Shown here: in pieces, positions 23,121 to 35,031 of the stretch
Numbering within the stretch: position 1 is the first letter of the stretch
How the letters are laid out: each line of letters starts with the position of its first letter
Notes under the pieces: model-generated
Database searches by the model: none
Seen by the model: only the letters and a program-made list of their open reading frames with translations
What the model was told of the DNA's origin: nothing
NCBI GenBank assembly: GCA_037833965.1
Contig: AP031355.1
Location: 5,295,501-5,359,500, forward strand
Origin: Marchantia polymorpha subsp. ruderalis
Lineage: Eukaryota; Streptophyta; Marchantiopsida; Marchantiales; Marchantiaceae
DNA: 64,000 nt
Direction: 5' to 3'
Position numbers and translations under genes: made by a program

Positions 23121-24390
23121 AGAATTATAGTGATTTTCTGCACTTATTATTGCAATTTTTGAATTAAGTTAATTAAATTAATTGTATTTTATTTTAATAA
23201 TTTTAGACCAAACTTATAAAAGAATTTCATAGAATATGTGAAATCTAAACAAAAAATATTTGTATATGTGAAATATTAAGTTTTATTATGAATTAGAAAA
23301 AAATTTGAAAAATATATTACACCTTATTATTCTTGATTTTTGATTTAACATGAATTTAAAAATATAAAAAATTTAATTTTTTCTTTCTATAAAAAAAATT
23401 CTAGAGTGTGCTGTTTATAGATTGTAAAATTTGAAATGGAAAAATAATTACATGTTAATGAAGTTATCTACGCATTTTATTATTGATTATACATTACAAT
23501 CTGACAACTTAATAATTGTAAGTAGGATGAAAATTATGATATTCTATTTCCATGATTTTTAAAAAATTCAATTAAAATGAGAATTATTGAATATAAAATC
23601 ATGTCATTATTTATGATACACTTTTGTTGGGGTGAATTTTCAAAGCAAGTAAATGATATATTGAGATGTGAGAAATTTGTAAAACACACATCTCAACTGT
23701 GGTGAGATGTGTGCTCAGACCAGAAAAAAAAAAGATACATTTAAAACATATGTAAAATTTGAATACAAATTAGCAAAACAGTTTTGGATGATTATGATAT
23801 TCTTAGGTTGAATGTCACCAGGTTGCAAATAAGCTTAAATCAGAATTTGAAGTCCACTTTCACCGTACTGCACAAAGAATTCAAGTAAAGAATGAGGTGA
23901 GTTAAGGAGTTATTCAAAAAACGAAAATGGAAAAGAAGCAAAATACAGAATCTCTCGTCATCAGCCTTACACGCTCGATCTACGGCCCGACGGCTCAATT
24001 CGTGTCCGCAGTAAAACAAATCGATGACCTCCAGCTGTTTCTCGTGGGCTAAGTCCGATCTGAATCGCTGCGCCTGTGATCCGTCAGGCGTTACTTCAGA
24101 GCCCAGATCCACAAGAGGTCCGTCCTTGCTGCAAGCACAAACCACGGACCTCCCACACGATGTCAGTTGCATGCAGGGGCTCTTCGACAACACTGCGTGC
24201 GTGCATGAGACGATGCTGGAGCCTGGGGTAGATCAAGGACCGCGGAATGTAGCAACGCGCAGAACTGACAGACCGCTCAACTAACAAGTGTAGTATATGC
24301 TGTTGACATGTTACACCTCCCCAATCTATCGACTACGTGAAGAGATCGTGTTCCTCAAACGTACGATTTATTCAAGGGACGTCGATCGTT
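23121..24390. other. AT-rich, then mixed sequence, no assigned gene
   Basis: AT-rich to about 23,800. From 23,840 to 24,193 a minus frame of about 117 codons has protein-like text (DLAHEKQLEVIDLFYCGHE). Its apparent first codon is GTG and it has no recognisable domain, so I do not call it a gene. A plus frame overlaps it at 24,024-24,284. Confidence 0.35.
23685..23713. repeat. Perfect 11-bp inverted repeat
   Basis: CACACATCTCA (23,685-23,695) and its exact complement (23,703-23,713) are separated by 7 bases. It lies in AT-rich sequence just outside the copia element. Confidence 0.85.
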
Positions 24391-24394
24391 GAGA

Positions 24395-24454
24395 GCCAAA
24401 GGATGATGTCACATCATCCTTTGGCATCCAATTACACATCATTGATGTGTAATT
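24395..24454. repeat. Two adjacent perfect hairpins
   Basis: The first is GCCAAAGGATGATGT (24,395-24,409) with its complement at 24,411-24,425: 15-bp arms and one spacer base. The second starts 5 bases later: AATTACACATCA (24,430-24,441) with its complement at 24,443-24,454, 12-bp arms and one spacer base. The two arm sequences are unrelated. Neither adjoins an assigned gene, and a U-rich tail that would suggest a terminator is absent. Confidence 0.92.
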
Positions 24455-26089
24455 TCTACGAGATCTCTTGAAAGAACCACTACTTGTCGATCAATGACGC
24501 CTTACAGAGCATGTTACAATCGTCCTGGTATTGGCAGTTTCGAGTATGGTTAAGTTCGTTGGGTACGGCTGATTACTGTGAGTTTACAACGCTGCTGGAA
24601 AGTATCCCGAGTGTCAATTCCAAACCGGGTAATTGGAGTCGCAGGGGTGATCCGGCCCTCTTCCTCTAGACTGGTACCAGAATAACTGGAAATGCAGAGC
24701 AGACGGACAACGAATCGAGACAACAGCAAAACGGTCTAAGAATGGGAAACAAGAAGACACTTGTATGACGGTTCATACATGTTACACCACCAGAGCAAGC
24801 ACTTCCTGGGAACCTTGAACCGCAGCTGGGCAAGAACAAGGTTCGGGAATCCACCATCAGCTTGTTGAGAATTGAGAGCTGAATAAAATTTCAATGAAAT
24901 TTCAAGCTTGCAAGTCCAAAACCACATGATAATCTTGCAACTGCCTTGACAGCGGTCTAGCTCCCGCACGGCACAGGGGATTGCAGTATCCATGCGTCAC
25001 GTGGAAAACGATCGCGAGCTGCTGACATGCTACTGATACACGTGCTTGCTAGATGTGATTGCGGAGACCAGTAAACTTTACTTTCAGATTCTAGTGACAA
25101 CCAGCCTCATTCAATACTCTTACGAGCCAACAAAGGATAAGGTCTTCGGGAGTTTGCTGAACAAGAAAATCTACGAACACTCTAGTGCTACCGATGACCG
25201 TGCTCAAACAAAACTATATGTGGCGTCTGTGGGATATTAATACTAGGAGACGCCGAATAATATACCATAAAAGGATGAATCCACTACCTTCTTACGTGGG
25301 CTAGTCAAATAATTTAACAATGTGAAATATAAATATCAAGCGTCCACTTCAAATATTCTACATAGAATGTAAAGAACAATTACTCAATGCAACTTTTATA
25401 CTCTAGAATTGATCATCTAGTATCATATGTAAAGCAATGAGTATATTTCGTCCTTTATATTATGAAAGATAGTAATGTTTGATGTTTCAAAAGGAGATAT
25501 ATCTCTTATCGTTGGAGATGATTTCGTGTAGTTACTATCTACATACATTTTGATTCAGTGCCTCATCTTGAAGATGAAATTTATCAATATTTTTTGAAAA
25601 TTAAAAAAGCATAATGATTTCATTTTCAGAATATTTTCAGTATGAGTAAACTCGTCAAATTATAGTATCATGATTGCATTTGAACTTAGCTGCATCTAAA
25701 ACTTTTTAATGCATCTCATCTCTCTATGCTTTTAGTGAAAATAGCATCATTGCACGTTACAAAATTTTGTTTCACATCATAAAAATACCATAATGGCTTC
25801 ATTTTTTTCCCAAAAACTGAAAATTTGATGAAACTATATTTCTTTCAAAATGTTAAAGACATTGGAAATTTGAAAGTTGTGATAATTTTAAATCATGAAG
25901 TATTACTTTTTACTTTGAAACAAGTTAATCTCAGAAAATTATTAAAAAAACTAAATATGATACAATCAATTAATTCTAAGGCAAGAAGAATCTGAAGCAA
26001 TTCTATATGAAATTTGTGTTAATTGAAGTATCCAAAATGTGAGAGAAATTAAAGCATTTGCCATCAATAAATACATACATACATATATT
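24455..26089. other. Intergenic, no supported gene
   Basis: Mixed composition to about 25,240, then AT-rich. Small frames of 60-85 codons occur on both strands without motifs. The right end probably includes the 3' part of the copia fossil that follows. Confidence 0.4.
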
Positions 26090-28130
26090 CCCTATAAATA
26101 CATACACAGTTGTAATATTATTCTTGTTCACATCTTTGTCCATAGTCAACATCAACATAGCATATCAAATATTTGACATTGTCTACTAAATTATCAAATA
26201 ACAGATAGAATTCATTATACTTTTCATGTTTAATGAAAATTGATTTCAATGCATACAATGCAACTTTACTCGATTTGACATGTATCAGCTCATCTTGCTC
26301 ATAGTTAACACAATATTACGCCTTGTGTACTTAATCAAATTCATGAAGTTGCCCACAACTTTACCATAAGAAATTAATGACATCTTTCCTTTCCCGATGT
26401 CATCTATTGGACTTTTAGCTGTGAAAATTTTGAAATATGATATCAAAGAAGTCCATATTACTTTAGAATCTGCCAAGTCAAATCATGTGAAATACAGAAT
26501 GTCTAATATTTGACTTAATTCAATCATAGCCTCTTGTTCCTCCAATAATTATAAATATTAATCTCTAATATACTCTTGAACTAATCTCATCAACTAGTTT
26601 TTGCATCTAAATGTTAGATTGATTTTTTGTCAAAATGAGCAAATCATTCGCATAAAATACTAATATCATAAGTTGAAGATTTTATCATTTACTTTATTCA
26701 TATATACACAAGAAATATACATAGTCAGTGAAAGTATTTTTGCTTTCATCAAGTAAACAAACTTTACATTTCATTCGCTAAGTAGCTTGTATGAATCTAT
26801 ATAATGATCTTAGTAATGTACTAACCAACTTTTCTTGATCTTCCTTCTTAAAACCAACAAATTGTTACATGTAAATTTTTATACTCTAGGTATCTATTTA
26901 AATAATGTTATAAGTAGATTCAATTTATTCATAAGAATACTAAATATTGCTTCAATTGTACATACTCGACAAATTGTAGCTAATTTTGCTGTTTATGAGA
27001 ACATTTTGTTGCAATTTACGGCAAGTTCTACTGCAAAATCTCTAACAATTAACTTGGTTTTGAAAATTTTCTTCTTGTAATTTGCTAGACTGTTTTTCAA
27101 TTTGTACAATCATTTGTAATCAATCGAAGCTTGAAGCTTCACTAGCTTCAAAGTTTTTTTATGACATCTCACATTCCATTCAAGCTTATTGACAGAGGTT
27201 TGAGCTTTTTTATATTGTATATAAATTTTACTTGATCATATACATTACATTTCATGAAACGTTTGAATCTTAATTGATCAAATATACTACATTCTACAAG
27301 TTTGATCATATATCATAAACATTGAAGCATTTTGTATAAAAAAAATTGATTTTTTTTTCTAATGTAAACTATTTAAAATCCATACATCAACAACATGTTT
27401 TGATGAATTGCATATGGTGTACTTTTGACATAATACATAAGCATGATTAATCATAATACATTGTTCAACAAATCATACTCTTCAAAGTCATTTCTTGAAA
27501 TACTTTGCTAAAGAAATATCAACGTCTTTGATTTTCACATCCAGTTATTTTTTATTTGAGCATTCTTATTCTAATTTCCAAAAAGATCACAGTTTTACTC
27601 TCTAAGGATTGGTATCCAGAATTGAATCTATCCTTAGAACCAAAATGTTTGCCATCCTTGTCATTTTGTGAATATGATTTATTTTCAATCAAATCCAATA
27701 TTGTACTGGAAGAAGAGTATGGAAGAGATGACAATATTACTTTTTGTTGTAAGTTATAAATCAATAAAGCATTTATAGCTTTGTTATATATGATTGTTTG
27801 ACTATCACGATGTCGTTAAATATTGCAATGTGATTAATTGAAGTTAAGCAATGGATTCAATAATGAAAAAAAATTTCTCTCATCAGTCATCTTTTTGAAG
27901 ATAAATGACAAGATCATCAATCACATCGATGTATCTTGAATTTTTATGCCAAAATTTTTCATTTAAAATTATCTTCAAAGAGACATACAACTTGTTTGGC
28001 AACTATTTGCGATGTAATCTTTGTTCAAGAGGCTAAAACAATAGTGTATATTTGTATATTCATCCACTTGCTTCACAATCAAAGGTTGAAAATGAAGTAT
28101 GATAATACTAACAATCTATTTTGAGAGGTG
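26090..28130 (-). mobile_element. Ancient Ty1/copia fossil (pol and gag)
   Basis: The sequence can be laid beside the intact copia gag-pol above in the same order. About 26,095-26,230 matches the RNase H region (compare 17,300-17,410). About 26,280-26,480 reads SLISYGKVVGNFMNLIKYTR, like the RT C-terminal region. About 27,050-27,220 matches the RT N-terminal region. About 27,370-27,400 matches the region just before the protease. About 27,540-27,900 matches gag around the zinc knuckle. The integrase segment is mostly deleted. Bases that are CG in the intact element are commonly TG or CA here. There are stops throughout and no LTRs that I could find. Confidence 0.7.
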
Positions 28131-28149
28131 TTTCCAGTTTTTTTCATTG

Positions 28150-28440
28150 TAGGTATACGATTTCGGCCTCAAAGTCTTGCTTAGATTGTTGATCTTTATC
28201 TTGTACTTCACTTGTGTCTTCTAGAAAAGATAGATATCGAGTCGTTGTAGCCTCAACCTCTTGCTTAGACTCTTGATCTTCAGCTTGCTCCTCACTTGTG
28301 TTTGTCAAAGCATATAGATAATACATCATTGTATGTGGATAGTTTCGGCCTCAAAGTCTTGCCTAGACTCTTGATCTTCAACTTACCCGTCACTTGTCTC
28401 TCCCCAAGCAGATAGATATCACGTCCTCCGTATTTCATTA
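28150..28440. repeat. Three-copy tandem repeat, 84-98 bp spacing
   Basis: GCCTCAA recurs at 28,166, 28,250 and 28,348, followed each time by a variant of TCTTGCTTAGACTCTTGATC and CACTTGT. On the minus strand the copies read as an acidic, Lys- and Gln-rich peptide repeat (SKQDFEAE, SKQEVEAT) over 28,144-28,329. It abuts the copia fossil and may have been part of its gag or leader. Confidence 0.75.
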
Positions 28441-30700
28441 TAACATATATTGCTACTCTAGATTTAATGGCTGTAATCTCATTTTTTCGAACACTCTAAG
28501 TTGCATCTTGTACCGTTGGAATAAAAAATGATTCATTTTCATTTAATTATTTATTCAGAAAATTGTTTACAACATTTCTCTCGTGTTTTGTGTGCAACTG
28601 CACATCTTCTCCTTGGACAACAGCTTAATTACTCCACTCTCGACAAAATGGTATAATCTCTCTCACATCCGGTTTGCAATACTAGATCTTTTGATTTCAA
28701 ATCTTTAAATGGGATATCAAACTTTACATCAGAGTTTTTACTTGCATCTTGTAGTAAAGATCCCACAAAGTAGAAAAAACTGAATTTTCACTCGCAATGA
28801 TAATTCACTCAGTACACTTCACTTAAGTAGATTCCAACAAAGAAAACCTTAATATCTGAAAACTATCACAGCGTTTCATTGGTTTGAAAAAAAAGAGGGA
28901 ATAGTAAGACTTAAACAACTCCGCAGTGGTGTGTAGGATTTGAGTGAAATCACTTGCAACCTTCATGATTATTAAATTCAGAATGATATTTCTGTAATGG
29001 TAGACAGATTGAAAAACGAAACGATTGTATGTTCAACTTCAACTTTGGACGACTATAATTTCACTATTAGTCTGGAAAACCAATTCCTCCCTATAACCTC
29101 CCCTACGCTCTCTTACGCGTGAATTGCATCAGACTCCCCCCCTATCCAAAGAGAAAAGGCTGGCGAGAGTCGCAGAGATTGACTGTCACGTAGTCTTGCG
29201 ACGGAGTCTTCTGACCTCCAGCTCAGAGGTCAACACTTTCACATCGCTCACATGAGTGATTGTGTTACAGGGGGTCGAGTAGCGGTTGGCAGGGTCTTGA
29301 TATAAACGGAATCCCAAAAGTCGACGCGGCCGAGGCAATCTAAGCTAACGCAGGAGCGGCCGGTGTTCCCCTTGTGACCAACTTTTTCCTCGGTTTTGCA
29401 TACGCATCTCGATCTGTCAGTCGTTGTGTGCGAATCGTTCCCGTAAGCCAGGTGTAAGCTTTATGTTGTATATACGTACTTGAGATTTAGACTTATTGGT
29501 GGCTGTTATGTGAACTATGATAGTCGTTCATTTTGAGAAAAGTTTGTCGTTATAGATGTGTATTGCTAAACTTAGCCAGTACGATTGGATAGGTACAGAA
29601 GTTTTGTAGAAGAACATATTCACCATTAAGACCTACCCTGTTCATTTTAACCCATATTTCCACTTGGAGGGGGATTTTTCCATCAATTTCGCTCTCTTAC
29701 TACTTCACCTTACAGATGTAGACTTCTCAAGAGAGAATCAAAATCACTTCATTTCCATAGAGTTCCAACCATAATTGTTTCAATACTTGAATTTGTCCTC
29801 TCCTTGCCTGGGGCATGTTGCTAGTACATCATCTCATTGGCGCACATTGGAAATCACTTCGGCGAGGAAAGAACGAAGGGATAAGGAGAATCAATCTTCA
29901 CATATATATATATGTTTTGAGATGACTTCCATTTCCACCTTTACACTCTGATACATTATATGCAAATGTAACGTGGGTGGGTGATAAGATCTGCTAAACG
30001 CAAGAGTGTGTTACAAGGATTGTGAGCAGAAGGGGAAATTGGGGCATCCGGGAGCTATGCCTCATGGTACACGCCACACGTGACGTGTGAAATTCTGTGT
30101 GCTGTTGTGGTTCTTGAGTCACAATCAGTGCTTAAGGATTTTTGCCAACACCACTGTATTCACAATATCAAACGTGGATGTTCAAATCTGTTGAGATGAG
30201 ATTTATGGACTGAGATTCATTTCTGTTTTGAAAGGATAGCAAACGAACAAGGTTTCCAGTGGCCGCTTAAAAGCTGAAATATTAGCCATATGCGCATCAA
30301 CACATGTAAGATTCTCGTTCACACCCTTCGAGAGTCGATCATGGGAACATGATCATAGGCACCACAATATCGAGGGTCGAATATCGAGGAGCCTGGCTTC
30401 TTCTAGTGTTTGGAAGTCTATGATCTACGGCTGGCTTTGATTTCAATACACATATTCCATGCGCGTCTCGGAATTTCCCCGCACTGACCTGTGACACGAC
30501 GTGCTGAAATGTAGAGAAGACAAAGTCGATAAATGACAGACAGAAGGTTCGGACCCCGTAGTCCTACCGGGACCCAGAGAAGACAAGCACTGAATCCAAG
30601 CACTTCTCGAGTGTCTCCCTGTGCCTGTCGTACTTGGACATGTACGTGGGAGGGATATGACACTCGCAACATTCCCAAGGTGTCCACTCCATTTGCATCA
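28441..30700. other. Intergenic, no gene seen
   Basis: AT-rich to about 29,050, then higher GC. A palindromic CACACGTGACGTGTG containing a G-box core lies near 30,069. A plus frame at 30,533-30,841 and a minus frame at 30,418-30,744 overlap, and neither is recognisable. Confidence 0.4.
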
Positions 30701-30985
30701 GCATCTACTTCTCTTGAAGCAGGAAAAAAATTTATGATATCCATACAGGATTATTATACATCACCATCTCTTCTTGCAGGACAGAGGAATGGTCTGATTG
30801 AAAAACTTGATCAGCATATAAACTGCAGACACCAGTATTAGCCAGAAGACCATAGACCCCGGGCCCTCGCTGGGAGTTGCTACATGGGAAAATAAGAGAA
30901 AATAAAATATCCATCTGCATTTCTCAAGGCAGGAAAAATCAGATTATAAGTAAAGAGTTTAATATACATCACCTTATCTTCTCTT
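30701..30985. repeat. Diverged direct duplication, two copies of about 75 bp
   Basis: Positions 30,701-30,775 and 30,912-30,985 align from CATCT, through GCAGGAAAAA, to TATACATCACC and TCTTCT, with many substitutions. About 135 bp separate them. No coding sense was found. Confidence 0.6.
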
Positions 30986-32346
30986 CGATATGAGACACAG
31001 CTTGAAGGGCGAAAGCCCAGAATGCTGAAAGCCACGACGGAGATTAGATTCCTTTCATCACAAGGAACACAAAGGCCTCAGTACTTTAGGAACTTAGTTT
31101 AGTTGCACACAGCCTCAAGGCAAGATTGATTGACTGCTTTCGTCCAGAGATATCACAGACACAATTCTTGGTGCTGGGAAACTCCAATTTGTGAGAAATC
31201 ACACACGCTCCGTGTGGTTTCACGATCTAAGCTTTCTACATTTACGATATTCTACATCTATTATTACAAAATTTAATTCAACTCATGTCAAGGACACCCG
31301 ATAGCTCCTTCGCCAGAGCGTGGGTAGCACGGCCCAGTCCTCTCGAGGTTGATCGATCGGGGATGATGGGGTAGGCTGGTTCGTGACTAAAATGAAAGCC
31401 ATTCACGCAATCTTGTGGTGACGATACGCACCCGAGTGACGGACCAGCCGTTCAGGTCCAATGCACGGAGCAATCCAGTAAATAACGCGGCAGGAGTGAA
31501 ACTTGATCCACTGGCCCAGAGAAACTACAACGACAAAGGGGAATAATGAGCAGTGAGCTCAGGAGAGGAAGAGAATTCCGAGATGGGATGATCGACTGAG
31601 GACAGCTTCAAATGGTGAGCATTGCCGATGAAGCCTACCCTTCCAACACATGAACATGGAGAGACCTGTTGTTCGGTACTTCAATTGAGGGCAGATCTAA
31701 AACTACCACAACTACTCCTACCAGAAACTAGCGAGGTATAATAAGCAGTAGGCTTCGCTAAGTGGATGACGCTTGCCCGCTGGAATGGTTGGCTGAAGTC
31801 TTGCAATTCAGAAGGGGCTTACGAGTTCAGTGTGGGCTTCGTGTGCTGATGAAGCCTGGCCTTGGAGAAGACTGCGAAGCACCAATCCTTGGAGGAATGG
31901 TTGTCGCTGCGGAGATCTTCCGGCATGCGCTAGTCCCCGACGGTAGGAGCCGAGAAACTCCCTGTAAATCACCAACACCTCCAGAACAGAAGCACACAGC
32001 GTCCATCGCGCGTCATAGTCTAAGACTCTGTACTGAAGCAGGTCCAGCGCAGAGAAGAGCAGAGCCTTGAAGAAGTAGCACAAATCTCTGACCTTTCGTC
32101 ACACGAGTGATGGTGGTGGTGGTGTGACGAGGGCCCCAGTAGATTCCCCGAGAGCACACTGGAACCTCCTTCGAAATTTTGTCAACTGATGGAAGGATCA
32201 GTGCGCATGAAAAAAGAGCCCGTCGAGGCATTACGAGTGGTCAGCTTTTGTCCGAGCATCGTTTATTTACATATTCGGTGAAGGAATCCGACTGCTGCTG
32301 ACCAAACGACGGTGGGGGCCGTGACGTGGGACGATGGACGAACCTG
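30986..32346. other. Intergenic, 3' flank of the carboxylesterase gene
   Basis: A minus frame at 31,808-32,083 (FSALDLLQYRVLDYDARWTL and more) and a plus frame at 31,762-32,070 overlap. The minus frame would be transcribed in the same direction as the carboxylesterase and might only be its 3' untranslated region. I assign no product. Confidence 0.35.
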
Positions 32347-33471
32347 TCAATTGGCCGACTCAGTGTGCGTGCCGTGCTGTTGTTGGAACTGCAGACTTTG
32401 GTGGCTGCTTCGGATCCCTTGCCTCGAGACTTCATCCAGGTAGGAAGCCGTGCTCATGCGCGGAGTCGTCGAGCCCTGATAGCTCTTGTCCTCCGCCGTC
32501 GGAGGGTGCACGAACTCCTCGATTTCGTAGTGCAGCATGCTCGTGTACTTGATGCCCCGGAAGGCGAAGAATCCATGAAAGGCCTTCTCGTAGTTGATGA
32601 GCGTGCACTCCTTGCCGGCCTTCTGCATGGCCTCGCCGTATTGAATCTGCCTGTCTTGCAGGGGATCGCGCCCTCCGATAATCACCAGCATCCTGGGAAG
32701 AGTGAGCGTGGCGAAGGCCGGCGACTTGGGCCCGCACACATTGCAAGAAGGATGGTCGCGGTCGGATCCCACGGGCAGAAATGCCTTCCAGTACCAATCG
32801 GACTCCTTGAGATCGCACAGCTTGCCGTGCTTGAACCGAATCTCCGACACCGTGCGCTCCTCGCCTCCGAAGAAGGGCTGAATGAGCAAAATTCCGCCCA
32901 ACACCAGAGGCGAAATGTCGCTGACGCCGGCCTTGGCCGCCACATGGTGCACGATGTTGCCGCCGGCGCTGTCGCCGGCCAGGAACACTCGAGAGAAGTC
33001 GACATTCGAGGGGAAATCCGGGTGCGGGGTGGAGACCTGCGATCGGACCCACTGCAGGGCGCTGAAGCCGTCCTCGTACGCGGTGGGGTGCTTCCACTCG
33101 GGCGCCTTGCGGTAGCAGACGGAGACGACGATGACCTCGGACATTTTGGCCATTCGCCTGCAGTGCGTGTCGTACTCCTTGATGTCGGGCGACAGCAGCA
33201 CGAAGCCGCCTCCATGGAAGTAGATGATGATCGGCAGCTTCTTGTCGGGGTCAGCGTAGGTCGGCACGTACACGCGGCACCACACTGCCGTCGTCTGGTC
33301 GATGGTGATGTCCACGGACGACACTCCGTTGCTCGGCTTCCTCCTCGCCTTCGTGGTCCTCGTCACCGAGTTGAACAGGCGCTTGTTGATGGTTCCATTT
33401 TTTTTGAGCACTTTGAAAATCAGCAGCTTCGACAGCGTGGTGATGAACCACACGTCCAGCTGAAAACCCAT
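32347..33471 (-). CDS. CXE: GID1-like carboxylesterase, alpha/beta hydrolase
   Basis: A 374-residue protein from the methionine at 33,469-33,471. The order is an N-terminal helix region resembling GID1 (ITTLSKLLIFKVLKKNGTIN, residues 10-29), the oxyanion box HGGG at 86-89, the nucleophile in GDSAGGN with Ser168, Asp269 in GGRDP and His299 in KAFHG. The full Ser-Asp-His triad is present. Gibberellin receptors of the GID1 class have lost the catalytic His, so this is more likely an active ester hydrolase of the plant CXE family than a receptor. The reaction is ester cleavage; the substrate cannot be read. The frame stays open upstream to 33,660 but that part is low-complexity Ser/Leu text. A perfect donor (GTATGT, minus strand, 33,700-33,705) and an acceptor ending at 33,474 suggest a 5' intron that would add only a few residues. 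The last 40 residues are Ser/Gln-rich and probably unstructured. Confidence 0.9.
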   Translation of the reverse strand: MGFQLDVWFITTLSKLLIFKVLKKNGTINKRLFNSVTRTTKARRKPSNGVSSVDITIDQTTAVWCRVYVPTYADPDKKLPIIIYFHGGGFVLLSPDIKEYDTHCRRMAKMSEVIVVSVCYRKAPEWKHPTAYEDGFSALQWVRSQVSTPHPDFPSNVDFSRVFLAGDSAGGNIVHHVAAKAGVSDISPLVLGGILLIQPFFGGEERTVSEIRFKHGKLCDLKESDWYWKAFLPVGSDRDHPSCNVCGPKSPAFATLTLPRMLVIIGGRDPLQDRQIQYGEAMQKAGKECTLINYEKAFHGFFAFRGIKYTSMLHYEIEEFVHPPTAEDKSYQGSTTPRMSTASYLDEVSRQGIRSSHQSLQFQQQHGTHTESAN

Positions 33472-33900
33472 ATCTGGACACAACGCACAGAACATCGACA
33501 CGCGGTGAGTGCCGGCCACACGATCCACGTCCTGTCCTGCCCTCGCGAGAGCTGCGAGCGAGTGATCGAGACACGAGAGAAATTTGACGCACAGGCAGAG
33601 AAGAGAAGAGAAGCGAAGCGAAGCCAAGACAAGAGAAGAAGAGAGACGAAACGTGGACAAGGCCCAAGCAGCAGCAACAGCAGAAATGCAGGCGCGACGA
33701 CATACCTCCTAACATGGCACATTTGAAGCAACTGTTAAGCAGATGCCTGCATGGAGTCAGAGGAACAACATACCCACCTACGAGACTCATTGCGGGACTC
33801 TTGCAATTATTCAGAGAGAGCGAAGAATAAGCTCAATTTAGTTATTACGCACGAAGAAGAAGATCAAGGAACAACCAAATGGGAGGGGAAATACTAATCT
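33472..33900 (-). promoter_or_regulatory. Putative 5' leader and first intron of the carboxylesterase
   Basis: On the minus strand the donor GGAG|GTATGT at 33,700-33,706 is followed by a pyrimidine-rich stretch and an acceptor TGTCCAG just before the start codon. If spliced, an upstream ATG (about 33,715) would join in phase and put a four-residue extension before the start used here. Alternatively the whole region is untranslated leader. Needs transcript data to settle. Confidence 0.4.
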
Positions 33901-33960
33901 GAGGGAGAGGGAGAGGGAGAGGGAGAGGGAGGGAGGGAGGGGGAAGGGGAAGGGGAGGGA
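33901..33960. repeat. 60-nt polypurine block (GGGAGA)n
   Basis: Sixty bases are almost purely G and A on the plus strand, starting with GGGAGA repeats and ending in GGGGAAGGGGAAGGGG. It lies about 430 bp upstream of the carboxylesterase start. On the coding strand it is a CT-rich tract, which is common near plant core promoters. It can in principle form a triplex or G-quadruplex. Confidence 0.9.
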
Positions 33961-34170
33961 TGTCTGTGAGATTCACAGACGGGTCGACCGATGGGAGCAC
34001 TCACTCTTGAGAATCCATAGGGGCGCGGCAATGTAAGGCCTGCGTTGAATCTGTGAGCAAATTCCCATACCTTCAAGAACTGGAGCGCAGAATTATCTAT
34101 CAGGCACTCAATTGAATTGAGCGATGATGAATATAGACTTTGAAGAAGAAGAGCCTCGCTCCCTTATTCC

Positions 34171-34216
34171 TGCAGCAGCAGCAACAGCAACAGCGGCAGC
34201 GGCAGCAGCAGCAGAC
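34171..34216. repeat. CAG/CAA/CGG trinucleotide repeat
   Basis: About fifteen triplets of the form GCAGCAGCAACAG and CGGCAG. No open gene frame of known type uses them. Confidence 0.9.
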
Positions 34217-34968
34217 GACGACCGCCCTGCCACGACAAGCAAGCTAGACTGATGTCACGAATCTCAAGCATATTGAATTGAATCGAACAGTGACCGTAGG
34301 GATGACACACACTCGCGCTCACTCGCCCGCCCCAACTCCTCGTCCAGACAGACAGACAGACAGGCAGATGACACTACTCACAGCGAATGACGCAGCTCAA
34401 CTGTATTTGCCCAGGTCAGCCGCCCCGCGGGGAGCGGAGGAGACTCGTCTCCGATGCTTGCTTCTTGCCCGCTACGCTTGGCTCCAGATCGGCCCGCCCT
34501 CCATCGCTGCCTGCCTTCCTTCGTTCCTTCAACCTCGGGCTTCCCACTTCCGCTCTATACCATTTATAGCACAGTGGACATGAAGACCGGACGCGCTTTC
34601 CTACAAATACCGAAATCCTACAGTGCGCTCGCGCCCGGCTACGGCCGCCACGCTCACCCGTCGTCGTCGACTGGCCATCTGCTCGGCTCGGGATCTGTGC
34701 TGCTGCTATATGCGCCCGCTCAGGTCCAGATCATCGCCCCGCTCTCTCGCCTGCGCCATGGCACGGCTCGATTTGCTCCGCCTCTGCGCAAGTGCGGAAT
34801 TTCTCGCGCTCCAGGTGGACCCGCGCCTGCCCCTGCCCGCTGCTTCCCCGCTCCTGGTACTGCGGCCATACGTACGCAGCCTTTGTACTTTGTTGCTGGC
34901 TTCTGCATCCCCTCCTCCTCATCGGCCCCCCTTCGGAGAGGCATGGCCTGCCGGGGGCCCTTCAGGGG
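34217..34968. other. GC-rich sequence, no gene supported
   Basis: Open frames exist on both strands because stops are rare in GC-rich sequence. None has a recognisable domain. A short GACA repeat lies at 34,348-34,366. Confidence 0.4.
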
Positions 34969-35031
34969 CCTGGGCTTGAAGCTTGGATTCTGGGCTTGGG
35001 CTTGGATTTGGGCTTGGGCTTGGGCTTGGGT
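34969..35031. repeat. GGGCTT hexanucleotide repeat
   Basis: About eight copies of GGGCTT and one-base variants (GGATTT, GAAGCTT). It reads as Trp-Ala in one plus frame, which I take to be a consequence of the repeat. It is not the plant telomere repeat TTTAGGG. Confidence 0.9.

Noticed and set aside
24395-24425. Hairpin as a bacterial-type terminator or miRNA precursor
   Set aside because: There is no U tract after it and no adjacent gene. Arms of 15 bp with a one-base loop are too short and tight for a plant miRNA precursor.
32432-33215. Other long minus-strand frames (221 and 177 codons) across the carboxylesterase
   Set aside because: They are out-of-frame readings of the same exon with Arg/Ser/Pro-rich text typical of GC-rich shadows.
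32326-33726. 466-codon plus-strand ORF opposite the carboxylesterase
   Set aside because: Longer than the real gene, but it is an antisense shadow in GC-rich sequence. The minus frame has the complete catalytic triad and family motifs.
34969-35031. GGGCTT array as an interstitial telomere
   Set aside because: The plant telomere repeat is TTTAGGG. This hexamer does not match it in either orientation.
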